A stretch of 64,000 nt of DNA. Origin: Streptomyces sp. NBC_01723. GTDB lineage: Bacteria; Actinomycetota; Actinomycetes; Streptomycetales; Streptomycetaceae. Numbering within the stretch: position 1 is the first letter of the stretch; every line of letters starts with the position of its first letter. The translations under genes were made by a program, and so were the position numbers. The notes beneath the pieces were generated by a model that worked only from the letters and a program-made list of their open reading frames with translations, made no database searches and was not told the DNA's origin. This document shows positions 1-8,155 of this stretch, one piece after another. Location: positions 5,010,001 through 5,074,000 of the forward strand of contig NZ_CP109171.1 in the NCBI RefSeq assembly GCF_036246005.1. The letters run 5' to 3'.

Positions 1-662
1 CCAAGCAGGGCGCCGAACGCGCCTCCGTCGGCCTGTTCACGTACCCGATCCTCCAGGTCGCGGACATCCTGCTCTACCAGGCCAACGAGGTCCCGGTCGG
101 CGAGGACCAGCGCCAGCACATCGAGCTGACCCGCGACCTGGCCGAGCGCTTCAACGGCCGCTTCGGCGAGGCGTTCACCGTGCCCTCCCCGTACATCCTC
201 AAGGAGACGGCGAAGATCTACGATCTCCAGGACCCGTCGATCAAGATGAGCAAGTCGGCGTCCACGCCGAAGGGCCTGATCAACCTCCTGGACGAGCCCA
301 AGGCCACCGCGAAGAAGGTGAAGAGCGCGGTCACCGACACGGACACCGTGATCCGCTTCGACCGCGAGCACAAGCCGGGCGTCAGCAACCTCCTGTCGAT
401 CTACTCGGTGCTCACCGGCACGGCGATCGCCGAGCTGGAGGAGAAGTACGTCGGCAAGGGCTACGGCGCACTCAAGACGGACCTCGCCGACGTCATGGTC
501 GAGTTCGTGACCCCGTTCCGGGAGCGCACCCAGCAGTACCTGGACGACCCGGAGACGCTGGACTCGATCCTGGCCAAGGGCGCCGAGAAGGCACGCGCCG
601 TCGCCGCCGAGACCCTCTCGCGGACGTACGACATGGTGGGCTTCCTGCCCGCCAAGCACTGA
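1..662 (+). CDS. trpS: Tryptophanyl-tRNA synthetase, 3' part
   Basis: The reading frame is open from the first base and ends with TGA at 660-662, so only about 219 C-terminal residues are visible and the true start lies upstream. The class I signature KMSKS is at 243-257, in the context [12 protein letters not shown] typical of TrpRS. The segment before it ([22 protein letters not shown]) is the usual tryptophan/ATP site region, and the end is the helical anticodon-binding domain. The enzyme charges tRNA-Trp in the cytoplasm. No terminator hairpin was resolved before the next gene. Confidence 0.95.
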   Translation, partial: KQGAERASVGLFTYPILQVADILLYQANEVPVGEDQRQHIELTRDLAERFNGRFGEAFTVPSPYILKETAKIYDLQDPSIKMSKSASTPKGLINLLDEPKATAKKVKSAVTDTDTVIRFDREHKPGVSNLLSIYSVLTGTAIAELEEKYVGKGYGALKTDLADVMVEFVTPFRERTQQYLDDPETLDSILAKGAEKARAVAAETLSRTYDMVGFLPAKH

Positions 663-840
663 CCCGGGGCCACCGCCCCGCCCTGGTCCCGGCCCCGCCG
701 TGCGCCCCGGCACGCCGCCGTAGCGCTGCACATCACTCCGGTTGCGCCTGCCCCGGACACGGTCGTGGCCGTACAGTCGATAGCCGGGTGTCCGACACAA
801 CGACACATACGACGAGTGACACGTAACGACGGGAGACGAC

Positions 841-1419
841 GTGGGGACCGTAACGATCGGCGTGTCGATCGCGGTCCCGGAGCCTCACGGCAGCCAGCTC
901 CAGCAGCTGCGCGCGGGCTTCGGCGACGCCGCTGCTCACGGCATCCCCACGCACGTCACCCTGCTGCCGCCGACCGAGGTCGACGGCAGCGTGCTGCCCG
1001 CGGTCGAGGCGCACCTTGCGGAGGTGGCGGCGCGCGGCCGGCCCTTCCCGATGCGGCTGTCCGGCACCGGGACCTTCCGTCCGCTGTCGCCCGTGGTCTT
1101 CGTCCAGGTGGTCGAGGGCGCCGCGGCCTGCTCCTGGCTCCAGAAGCGGGTGCGCGACGCGTCCGGTCCCGTTGCACGCGAACTGCAGTTCCCGTACCAC
1201 CCGCACGTCACGGTGGCGCACGGCATCGAGGAAGCGGCGATGGACCGCGCCTACGAGGAGCTGTCCGATTACGCCGCCCAGTGGTCCTGCACGGGCTTCG
1301 CGCTCTACGAGCAGGGTCCCGACGGAGTGTGGCGCAAGCTGCGCGAGTTCCCCTTCGGCAGCGCCACGGTGCCCCCGCAGGCCGGGCGCGTGGAGAGCGG
1401 CTCGCTGCCCGGCGGGTGA
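841..1419 (+). CDS. 2'-5' RNA ligase family protein (2H phosphoesterase)
   Basis: This 192-residue protein carries the two HxT motifs that define 2H phosphoesterases: H38-V-T40 (PTHVTLLPP) and H122-V-T124 (YHPHVTVAHG). Family members act on 2'-5' or cyclic phosphodiesters of RNA or nucleotides; the substrate here cannot be told. The GTG start at 841 follows the purine-rich GGGAGACGAC. It lies 178 bp after trpS in the same direction and is probably transcribed separately or by read-through. The last roughly 15 residues are a loose Gly/Ser tail. Confidence 0.85.
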   Translation: MGTVTIGVSIAVPEPHGSQLQQLRAGFGDAAAHGIPTHVTLLPPTEVDGSVLPAVEAHLAEVAARGRPFPMRLSGTGTFRPLSPVVFVQVVEGAAACSWLQKRVRDASGPVARELQFPYHPHVTVAHGIEEAAMDRAYEELSDYAAQWSCTGFALYEQGPDGVWRKLREFPFGSATVPPQAGRVESGSLPGG

Positions 1420-1444
1420 TCCGAGCCCACCCGGCGGCCGGACG

Positions 1445-2200
1445 TCACACGGGCAGCCGCCGGAACAGCGTCCGCGGCAGGTGCCGCACCGCCGACATCA
1501 CCACCCGCAGCGCGCCGGGCACCCACACCGTCTCCGAGCGCCGCCGCAGCCCCAGCTCGATCGCCGTGGCGACGGCCTCGGGCGTCGTGGCGAGCGGCGC
1601 CTCCTCCATCCCGGCGGTCATCCGCGACCGCACGAACCCGGGGCGTACGACCATGACGTGCACGCCCGTGCCGTGCAGCGCGTCGCCGAGGCCCTGCGCG
1701 AAGGCGTCCAGGCCGGCCTTGCTGGAGCCGTAGATGAAGTTGGCGCGCCTGGCCCGTTCGCCGGCCACCGAGGAGAGCACGACCAGGGAGCCGTGGCCCT
1801 GCGCCTGGAGCGCGCGGGCGCTGACCAGGCCGGCCGAGACCGCGCCGGTGTAGTTGGTCTGCGCGACCCGCACGGCGTTCAGCGGCTCGCGCTCGTCGTG
1901 CGCCTGGTCGCCCAGGATGCCGAAGGCCAGCAGCACCAGGTCGACGTCGCCCTCGGCGAAGACCTTGCCGAGCGCCGCCTCGTGGGACTCGGGGTCGAGC
2001 GCGTCGAAGGCGACGGTGCGCACCTCGGCGCCGAGGCCGCGCAGCTGCTCGGCGGCCGCGTCCAGGGCGGGGGAGGGCCGGCCGGCCAGCCACACCGTGC
2101 GGGTGCGGCGGGCCACCAGACGGCGTGCGGTGGCGAGCGCGATCTCGGACGTACCGCCGAGGACGAGCAGGGACTGGGGGAGGCCGAAGGCGTCCTTCAC
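1445..2200 (-). CDS. SDR family reductase, DprE2-like
   Basis: A 251-residue short-chain dehydrogenase with a nucleotide-binding turn near residues 12-20 (LVLGGTSEIA), catalytic Ser143/144 and YxxxK (Tyr157, Lys161). The GGTSEI variant of the Rossmann turn and the overall sequence match decaprenylphosphoryl-2-keto-ribose reductase (DprE2 of mycobacteria), which finishes epimerisation of polyprenyl-phosphoryl-ribose to arabinose. It starts 16 bp after the DprE1-like gene ends, so the two are almost certainly cotranscribed. The pairing makes this assignment much firmer than the SDR fold alone. Confidence 0.85.
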   Translation of the reverse strand: MKDAFGLPQSLLVLGGTSEIALATARRLVARRTRTVWLAGRPSPALDAAAEQLRGLGAEVRTVAFDALDPESHEAALGKVFAEGDVDLVLLAFGILGDQAHDEREPLNAVRVAQTNYTGAVSAGLVSARALQAQGHGSLVVLSSVAGERARRANFIYGSSKAGLDAFAQGLGDALHGTGVHVMVVRPGFVRSRMTAGMEEAPLATTPEAVATAIELGLRRRSETVWVPGALRVVMSAVRHLPRTLFRRLPV

Positions 2201-2216
2201 GACAGCTCCAGAGGGG

Positions 2217-3578
2217 TCAGAGGGTGAGGCGGCGGGCCAGGTCGGACACGAACACCCCGCGCGGGTCCAGCTCCGCGCGCAGCGCGCGGAAGTCGTCGAG
2301 GCGCGGGTACATCGCGGCGAGCAGTTCGGGCCGCAGCCGCGAGTCCTTGGCGAGGTAGACCCGGCCGCCCGCCCGCGCGACCTCCTCGTCCAGCTCGTCC
2401 AGGAAGGTGCCGAGGCCGGGCAGGCCCGCCGGGATGTCCAGGGCCAGGGTCCAGCCGGGCACGGGGAAGGAGAGCCAGCCCGGGTCGGCCTCGCCGAACC
2501 GCTTGAGGACGGCGAGGAAGGACGGGCAGCGGCGGTCCGAGATGCGCCGCACGATCCGGCGCAGGGCGTCCTCCCGGCCCTCGCCGACGACGAACTGGTA
2601 CTGCACGAAGCCGCCGCGGCCGTAGATCCGGTTCCAGTGCGGGACGCCGTCCAGGGGGTGGAAGAAGGTGGAGATCCGCTGGAGCCGGCCCCGGCTGAAC
2701 CGGGGGGACTTGCGGTACCACACCTCGTTGAACAGGCCCACCGTGGTCCGGCCGAGGAGCCCGTCGGGGACGAGGTCGGGGGCGGCCGGGAGGCGGGAGG
2801 TGCGGAAGGCCAGCGGCGCCCGCCGTGCGCGGGAGCGGGCGGGCAGGGCGTCCAGCGGGGCGTGGTCGCCGCGGGTGAGCACCGCGCGGCCGGTCGCCCT
2901 GCCGCGCGCGAGGAGGTCGATCCAGGCGACCGAGTAGCGGTAGCGGTGGTCGGTGGCCGTCAGACGGGCCATCAGGTCGTCCAGGTCGTCGGCGCGCTCG
3001 GTGTCGACGGACATCAGCGCGGTCTCGACCGGGTGGAGCCGCAGCGTCGCGGTGAGGATCACCCCGGTCAGGCCCATGCCTCCGGCGGTCGCGTCGAACA
3101 GGGGCGTGCCCGGGGTGACGGTGCGGACCCCGCCGTCGGCGGTGAGCAGCTCCAAGGAGACCACGTGCCGCGCGAAGGACCCCGACACGTGGTGGTTCTT
3201 GCCGTGGATGTCCGCGCCGATCGCCCCGCCGACCGTGACGTAGCGGGTGCCGGGCGTCACCGGCACGAACCAGCCGAGCGGCAGCAGCACCTCCATCAGG
3301 TGGTGCAGGGAGACGCCCGCGTCGCAGAGCACGGTGCCGCCGGCGACGTCGACGGCGTGCACCTGGTCCAGGGCGGTCATGTCCAGCACGGCGCCCCCCG
3401 CGTTCTGCGCGGCGTCCCCGTACGCCCGTCCCAGCCCCCGCGCGATGCCGCCGCGGGCCCCGCAGTCCCGGACGGCCAGGGCGGCCTCCTGGTACGTCCG
3501 CGGGCGGATCAGACGGGCCGCGGTGGGCGCGGTGCGGCCCCAGCCGGTGACGGGACCCCAGTCGGTGTCGGCAGACAT
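2217..3578 (-). CDS. FAD-dependent oxidoreductase, DprE1-like
   Basis: A 453-residue FAD-binding oxidase of the vanillyl-alcohol oxidase fold. Residues 22-190 form the FAD_binding_4 domain (RGGIARGLGRAYGDAAQNAGG region), followed by an ALO-type substrate domain with the conserved KDSRLRP stretch (Lys411). This matches decaprenylphosphoryl-beta-D-ribose 2'-oxidase (DprE1), the first step of the ribose-to-arabinose epimerisation. ATG at 3578 was chosen because similarity begins there; the frame stays open further upstream without homology. At the position that, from memory, corresponds to the benzothiazinone-reactive cysteine of M. tuberculosis DprE1 (Cys387), this protein has Ala379 (GWTLALDI). 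Confidence 0.87.
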   Translation of the reverse strand: MSADTDWGPVTGWGRTAPTAARLIRPRTYQEAALAVRDCGARGGIARGLGRAYGDAAQNAGGAVLDMTALDQVHAVDVAGGTVLCDAGVSLHHLMEVLLPLGWFVPVTPGTRYVTVGGAIGADIHGKNHHVSGSFARHVVSLELLTADGGVRTVTPGTPLFDATAGGMGLTGVILTATLRLHPVETALMSVDTERADDLDDLMARLTATDHRYRYSVAWIDLLARGRATGRAVLTRGDHAPLDALPARSRARRAPLAFRTSRLPAAPDLVPDGLLGRTTVGLFNEVWYRKSPRFSRGRLQRISTFFHPLDGVPHWNRIYGRGGFVQYQFVVGEGREDALRRIVRRISDRRCPSFLAVLKRFGEADPGWLSFPVPGWTLALDIPAGLPGLGTFLDELDEEVARAGGRVYLAKDSRLRPELLAAMYPRLDDFRALRAELDPRGVFVSDLARRLTL

Positions 3579-3711
3579 GCCGGTGACCGTATCGCCCCTG
3601 TGCGAACGATTAGTTCCAAAACGTGACGCATATACCCGAAACGGGTGATTAATGGTATGTCGCTCGATCGTGCCGTCCTTCCGGTCCGGCGGGCGGGAAC
3701 AGTGAGTCGGC
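3579..3711. promoter_or_regulatory. Divergent promoter region of the DprE1/DprE2 and PAP2/UbiA/GtrA operons
   Basis: This 133-bp spacer is clearly richer in A+T than its surroundings. It carries two short palindromes, GAAC-GATTA-GTTC at 3604-3616 and ACCCG-AAA-CGGGT at 3634-3646. Both operons must be transcribed outwards from here, so the palindromes are candidate operators; no regulator is known from the sequence. Confidence 0.45.
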
Positions 3712-4221
3712 ATGGACGACCTCGACGACATGGACCACCGGATCGTCACGGCGCTCAGAGCCTGCGGCACGGACCCGCGCGTGGCCGGCGCCGCACGCGC
3801 CCTGTCCTGGGCCGGGGAGCACGCGGCCCTGTGGCTCGCCGCGGGTCTCGCCGGAGCCGCAGTGGACCGCGCGCGGCGGGGGGCCTGGCTGCGCGGCACC
3901 GCGCTCACCGCGGGCGCCCACGTCGTCAGCATGGCCCTGAAGCGGGTCGTGCGCCGTCCGCGCCCGGCACACGTCGTGCCCCTGGTGCGCACCGCCGGAC
4001 GGCACTCGTTCCCCAGCTCCCACGCCACCTCGGCCGCGGCCGCCGCGGTCGCCTTCGGCGCGCTCGGCGTGCCCGCGGTCCGGCCGCTGGCCGCCGCGGT
4101 GTGCGCCTCTCGGCTGGTCGTCGGGGTCCACTACCCCTCGGACGTCGCGGCCGGCGCGGCCCTGGGCGCGCTCACGGCCCGGCTCGGCGCCCGCTGGATG
4201 CGAGGAGGCACCCGTGACTGA
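3712..4221 (+). CDS. PAP2-family lipid phosphatase
   Basis: A 169-residue membrane protein with the three acid-phosphatase signature blocks: KRVVRRPRP, the PSSHATSA block and SRLVVGVHYPSD. Such proteins dephosphorylate polyprenyl-linked or phospholipid phosphates. In mycobacteria a PAP2 gene (Rv3807c) sits next to the UbiA-type decaprenyl-phosphate phosphoribosyltransferase and is thought to remove the 5-phosphate of the phosphoribosyl lipid. Here it overlaps the UbiA gene by 8 bp, suggesting the same role. Confidence 0.85.
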   Translation: MDDLDDMDHRIVTALRACGTDPRVAGAARALSWAGEHAALWLAAGLAGAAVDRARRGAWLRGTALTAGAHVVSMALKRVVRRPRPAHVVPLVRTAGRHSFPSSHATSAAAAAVAFGALGVPAVRPLAAAVCASRLVVGVHYPSDVAAGAALGALTARLGARWMRGGTRD

Positions 4222-5164
4222 CACGGCCGTCCTGGGACAACGCGCCCCGCAGCGGCCGGGGGAGCCCGCGACGCCCCGCGCGAAGGGCGTGCTGAGCGGC
4301 CTGCTCCGGACCGCACGCCCCCGCCAGTGGGTCAAGAACGTCCTGGTCGTCGCCGCCCCGGCCGCCGCGGGCGAGCTGTTCTCGGTGCCCGCGCTGAGCC
4401 GGCTCGCCCTGGTCTTCGTGCTGTTCACCGCCTGCGCCTCCGCCGTCTACCTCGTCAACGACGCCCGCGACGCCGAGGCCGACCGCGCCCACCCGGTCAA
4501 GCGGCACCGCCCGGTCGCGGCCGGACAGGTCCCGGTGCCGCTCGCGTACGCCGTCGGCGGCCTCCTGGGCGTTCTCGCGCCCCTCGTCGCGGCCTGGCTG
4601 TGCCCGCCGTCCGTCGCGGCCCTGCTGACCGCCTACCTCGCGATGCAACTGGCGTACTGCGTCACCCTCAAGCACGTCCTCGTCGTCGACCTGGCCGTCG
4701 TCACCACCGGCTTCCTGATGCGGGCGATGATCGGCGGACTCGCGCTCGGCATCCCCCTGTCGCGCTGGTTCCTCATCACGACCGGCTTCGGCGCGCTGTT
4801 CATGGTCGCCGCCAAGCGGTACTCCGAGGCCGTCCAGATGGCCGGGCAGGCGGGCGCCACCCGCGCGCTGCTCACCGAGTACACCACCGGCTACCTCCGC
4901 TTCGTCTGGCAGCTCGCGGCCGGTGTCGCCGTCCTCGGCTACTGCCTGTGGGCCATGGAGGAGGGCGGCGTCCCGCACACCAGCGTGCTGCCCTGGCGCC
5001 AGCTGTCCATGGTCGCCTTCGTCCTCGCCGTCCTGCGCTACGCCGTCTTCGCCGACCGCGGCACCGCGGGCGAACCCGAGGACGTCGTCCTGCGCGACCG
5101 GGCGCTCGCGCTGATCGGCGTGGTCTGGGTGGCGATGTACGGCCTGGCGGTGGCCAATTGGTAG
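4214..5164 (+). CDS. UbiA-family prenyltransferase, decaprenyl-phosphate phosphoribosyltransferase-like
   Basis: A 316-residue polytopic membrane protein with about eight to nine hydrophobic helices. The first aspartate motif is NDARDAEAD (near residue 93), followed by HPVKRHRPVAAG. The equivalent Mycobacterium enzyme (Rv3806c) transfers 5-phosphoribose from PRPP to decaprenyl phosphate. Placement between a PAP2 phosphatase and a GtrA protein, and opposite DprE1/DprE2, supports that specificity over quinone prenylation. The GTG start at 4214 overlaps the end of the PAP2 gene. Confidence 0.87.
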   Translation: MTDTAVLGQRAPQRPGEPATPRAKGVLSGLLRTARPRQWVKNVLVVAAPAAAGELFSVPALSRLALVFVLFTACASAVYLVNDARDAEADRAHPVKRHRPVAAGQVPVPLAYAVGGLLGVLAPLVAAWLCPPSVAALLTAYLAMQLAYCVTLKHVLVVDLAVVTTGFLMRAMIGGLALGIPLSRWFLITTGFGALFMVAAKRYSEAVQMAGQAGATRALLTEYTTGYLRFVWQLAAGVAVLGYCLWAMEEGGVPHTSVLPWRQLSMVAFVLAVLRYAVFADRGTAGEPEDVVLRDRALALIGVVWVAMYGLAVANW

Positions 5165-5628
5165 CCGACCGGCGCGAGCTGGCCGGCTTCGCCTCCGTGG
5201 GCCTGCTCGCCTACGCCGTCGACCTCGGCCTCTTCACCTGCCTGCGCGGTCCCGCGGGCCTCGGTCCGCTCGGCGCCAAGACGCTGTCCTTCGTGGCCGG
5301 CTGCGCGGTGGCGTACGCGGGCAACGCGCTGGGCACCTACCGGCACACCCGCCCCCGGGGACTGCGCCCCTGCGCCGTGTTCGTCGCGGTGAACCTCGCC
5401 GGTGCCGGCGTGCAACTGCTGTGCCTGACCGTCAGCCACTACGGCCTCGGCCTCACCTCACAGCGCGCCGACACCGTCTCCGGCGCCGGAATCGGCATGG
5501 TCCTGGGCACGATCCTGCGCTTCTGGGGCACAAGAACACTGGTCTTCCGGGCCGCAGACGGATCCGGTGGCCCGACGAGATCATGGACCGGGACGAGCGG
5601 GGGCAGGGTCGGATCATGGACTGGCTGA
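5158..5628 (+). CDS. GtrA-family membrane protein
   Basis: About 156 residues with four hydrophobic segments in the GtrA pattern: GFASVGLLAYAVDLGLF, LSFVAGCAVAYAGNALGTY, CAVFVAVNLAGAGVQLL and GTILRFWGTRTLVF. GtrA proteins are proposed flippases or anchors for polyprenyl-phosphate sugars; Rv3789 of M. tuberculosis has been linked to decaprenyl-phosphoryl-arabinose. The only in-frame start is TTG at 5158, which overlaps the UbiA stop by 7 bp and implies translational coupling. The last 20 residues (Gly/Ser/Thr/Trp-rich) look non-conserved. Confidence 0.8.
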   Translation: MVADRRELAGFASVGLLAYAVDLGLFTCLRGPAGLGPLGAKTLSFVAGCAVAYAGNALGTYRHTRPRGLRPCAVFVAVNLAGAGVQLLCLTVSHYGLGLTSQRADTVSGAGIGMVLGTILRFWGTRTLVFRAADGSGGPTRSWTGTSGGRVGSWTG

Positions 5629-6566
5629 AGAAGCTCCCCCTCGTGGGACCGTGGATCGCGCGCCTGATGACCACGCACGCGTGGCGCTCGTACGAACGGC
5701 TCGACCGGGTGAAGTGGGCACGGCTGGCCGCCGCCATGACCTTCACCAGCTTCGTCGCGCTCTTCCCGCTGCTGAGCCTGGCCGCCGCCGTGGCCGCCGC
5801 CACGCTCAGCAAGGAGCAGCAGGACCAGCTCCAGGACAAGATCGCCGAGCAGATCCCCGGCATCGCCGACCAGCTGAACATCCAGGGCCTGGTGGACAAC
5901 GCCGGCACCGTCGGCCTCATCTCCGGCCTGCTGCTGCTCTTCACCGGCATGGGCTGGGTCGAGGCCACCCGGGGCTGTCTGCGCGCCGTCTGGGAGCTGC
6001 CCGACGAGGAGGAGAACCCGGTCCTGCACCGGGCCAAGGACGCCGGCGTGCTGATCGGTCTCGGCGGCGCGCTGCTGATCACCGTCGCCATCTCCACCGT
6101 CGCCTCGGCGCTGGTGGGCTGGATCATCCGCTCGATCGGCCTGGCCGAGGGCGGCGTCGGCGGCGTCCTGCTCTACATCGCCGCCTTCGCGGTGGCCGTC
6201 CTCGCCGACTTCCTCCTGCTGCTGTACGTGCTGACGCTGCTCCCCGGCGTCCACCCCGAGCGCCGCCGTCTGGTCGTCGCGGCGCTGATCGGCGCGATCG
6301 GCTTCGAACTGCTGAAGCTGCTGATCAGCGGCTACATCCAGGGGGTCGCGGCGAAGAGCATGTACGGCGCCTTCGGCGTCCCCGTGGCCCTGCTGCTGTG
6401 GATCAACTTCACCTCGAAGCTGCTGCTGTTCGCGGCCTCCTGGACGGCGACCGGGAGCAAGGCGCAGGAGGCCGGGAGCGGGGACGACGGCGACGGTGCC
6501 GACGCCCCTGACGTCACGGGCGGGTCCGGCGGCGGACCAGGTCCGGCAGCGGCCACTTCCGGTTGA
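5583..6566 (+). CDS. YihY/virulence factor BrkB family membrane protein
   Basis: About 327 residues. The motif WARLAAAMTFTSFVALFPLLSLAAA near the N terminus and LLLFTGMGWVEATRGCLRAVWELP in the middle are typical of YihY (once mis-called RNase BN), with about six membrane helices. Function is unknown; it is not an RNase. ATG 5583 overlaps the GtrA gene by 46 bp; a second in-frame ATG at 5616 would overlap by only 13 bp and is an equally good start. The C-terminal 35 residues are a disordered Gly/Asp/Ala tail. The 3' end overlaps the convergent carboxypeptidase gene by 53 bp. Confidence 0.85.
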   Translation: MDRDERGQGRIMDWLKKLPLVGPWIARLMTTHAWRSYERLDRVKWARLAAAMTFTSFVALFPLLSLAAAVAAATLSKEQQDQLQDKIAEQIPGIADQLNIQGLVDNAGTVGLISGLLLLFTGMGWVEATRGCLRAVWELPDEEENPVLHRAKDAGVLIGLGGALLITVAISTVASALVGWIIRSIGLAEGGVGGVLLYIAAFAVAVLADFLLLLYVLTLLPGVHPERRRLVVAALIGAIGFELLKLLISGYIQGVAAKSMYGAFGVPVALLLWINFTSKLLLFAASWTATGSKAQEAGSGDDGDGADAPDVTGGSGGGPGPAAATSG

Positions 6567-7788
6567 CCAGGAACGCGCCGCCGGCCAGCAGCACCAGCAC
6601 CCCCGCCGTGACACCGGCCGCGATCCCGACCCCGCCGGAGCCGTCCGAGGCCGTCGCGCCCGCCACCGGCCCGGTGCCCGCCGCGCCCTTCCCGGTGCCG
6701 CCGGCCTCTCCGGAGGCGTCCGGCCCGGGGCTCGCCTGTGCGGCGCTCTTCGGCCGGACCAGCTCGCCCACCGGCCGCGCCTTCCCGGCCGCCGCGAAGC
6801 CCCAGTCGAACAGGCGGGCCGTCTCCTTGTAGACCTCGTTGTGCTCGTCCTTGGCCGGGTTCATCACCGTGACGAGCAGCACCTTGCCGTTCCGTTCGGC
6901 GACGCCGGTGAAGGTGGCGCCCGCATTGGTGGTGTTGCCGTTCTTCACGCCCGCGATGCCCGGGTAGACCTCCATGTCCGAGTCGCCGGCCAGGAGCCGG
7001 TTGGTGTTCTGGATCTCGAAGGGGGTACGGGTCGTCTTGCCCTTCTTGTCCTTCTCCGTCTGGCCGGGGAACTTCGCGCGGACCGTCGAGGCGTACTCGC
7101 GGAAGTCCTTCTTCTGGAGCCCCGAGCGCGCGAACAGCGTCAGGTCGTACGCGGAGGAGACCTGGTGCGGCGCGTCGTAACCGTCGGGGCTGACCACGTT
7201 GGTGTCGAGGGCCTGGAGCTCCTCGGCGTGCTCGTTCATGTCCGCGACGGTCTTGTCGACGCCGCCGTTCATCGCGGACAGCACGTGCACGGCGTCGTTG
7301 CCGGAGCGCAGGAAGACCCCGAGCCACAGGTCGTGGACGGTGTAGGTCTCCTCCTCCTTGACGCCGACCAGGCTGGAGCCGGCGCCGATGCCCGCGAGGT
7401 CGGAGACCTCCACCTTGTGCTCGGTGGTCTTCGGCCACTTCGGCAGCAGCGTGTCGGCGAACAGCATCTTCAGGGTGCTCGCCGGGGCCAGCCGCCAGTG
7501 CGCGTTGTGCGCGGCGAGCACGTCGCCGGACTCGGCGTCGGCCACGATCCAGGAACGGGCGGTGATGTCCTTGGGCAGCACCGGCGCCCCGCCCGCCAGG
7601 TCCACCTGCGTGCCCGGCTTCCCCAGCCGCGCGCCGCCCATGGTCGACATCGACGCGGGGGGAGTGGGCGTCGGGCTCTTCGAGGGGTCGGGGGCCGCGA
7701 GGGCGGCGGGGGAGAGCACGGCGAGTGCGGTCAGGGAGGCGGAGGTGACCGACAGGGTTCGCCTGAGGGCCTTCTTGGGTGCGGGCAC
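6514..7788 (-). CDS. D-alanyl-D-alanine carboxypeptidase (PBP5-like, serine type)
   Basis: A 424-residue secreted penicillin-binding protein. A signal peptide (KKALRRT then a hydrophobic run ending AALA) is followed by a Pro/Thr linker, then the active-site blocks: SxxK in PASTLKML, SxN in RSGND and a KNGNTTNAG box in place of KTG, which is common in actinobacteria. The protein ends in a transmembrane helix and an Arg-rich tail, so it is probably anchored outside the membrane and trims peptidoglycan stem peptides. GTG at 7788 was chosen because GGGAGGT lies 11 bp upstream, although the frame extends further. Confidence 0.9.
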   Translation of the reverse strand: MPAPKKALRRTLSVTSASLTALAVLSPAALAAPDPSKSPTPTPPASMSTMGGARLGKPGTQVDLAGGAPVLPKDITARSWIVADAESGDVLAAHNAHWRLAPASTLKMLFADTLLPKWPKTTEHKVEVSDLAGIGAGSSLVGVKEEETYTVHDLWLGVFLRSGNDAVHVLSAMNGGVDKTVADMNEHAEELQALDTNVVSPDGYDAPHQVSSAYDLTLFARSGLQKKDFREYASTVRAKFPGQTEKDKKGKTTRTPFEIQNTNRLLAGDSDMEVYPGIAGVKNGNTTNAGATFTGVAERNGKVLLVTVMNPAKDEHNEVYKETARLFDWGFAAAGKARPVGELVRPKSAAQASPGPDASGEAGGTGKGAAGTGPVAGATASDGSGGVGIAAGVTAGVLVLLAGGAFLVNRKWPLPDLVRRRTRP

Positions 7789-7879
7789 GAGCGAGAACGT
7801 ACCTCCCGGGAGCGGGCCCTTCCCACCCCCCTCCCCACCCCGCGCACGGTTCAGGACAGCGTGCGGCGATACTGAAACC

Positions 7880-8119
7880 ATGAAGCTCAGCCGCCCCGTC
7901 TCCTGGTTCCTGCTCGCTTTCGGGGTGTGGAGCTGGATCATCTGGATCACTTTCGTCAAAAACCTGATCAAGGACAGCAGCGGGCTCGCCTTCGAGGACG
8001 GCGACCCCACGGCGTACTTCTGGGTGCACCTGCTGCTCGCCGTCGTCTCCTTCGTATTGGGGACGGTCGTCGGAGGCATCGGGTTGCGTTCGGTGCGCGT
8101 ACTGCGCCGAAGCTCATAG
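7880..8119 (+). CDS. SCO4848-family small membrane protein
   Basis: A 79-residue protein with two predicted helices, SWFLLAFGVWSWIIWITFV and WVHLLLAVVSFVLGTVVGGIG, separated by a short acidic loop (SSGLAFEDGDPTAYF), and a basic C terminus. It matches the Streptomyces family named after S. coelicolor SCO4848; no function is known. It is divergent from the carboxypeptidase gene (91-bp spacer) and precedes a metallophosphoesterase gene by 36 bp, probably as an operon. Confidence 0.85.
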   Translation: MKLSRPVSWFLLAFGVWSWIIWITFVKNLIKDSSGLAFEDGDPTAYFWVHLLLAVVSFVLGTVVGGIGLRSVRVLRRSS

Positions 8120-8155
8120 ACGTCGCGGACGTCACAACCGAGGGGATACGGCGGC

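Noticed and set aside
2217..4028. 603-residue frame for the DprE1-like gene.
   Set aside because: The first 150 residues lie across the promoter spacer and antisense to the PAP2 gene; similarity starts at ATG 3578.
6514..6566. 53-bp overlap of the convergent YihY and carboxypeptidase genes as a possible antisense regulation site.
   Set aside because: The overlap falls in disordered C-terminal tails and is unremarkable for Streptomyces.
5439..6614. Long minus-strand frame opposite the YihY gene (and similar long antisense frames throughout).
   Set aside because: Typical mirror frames of high-GC DNA: compositionally skewed to Arg, Gly, Ala, Pro with no domain.
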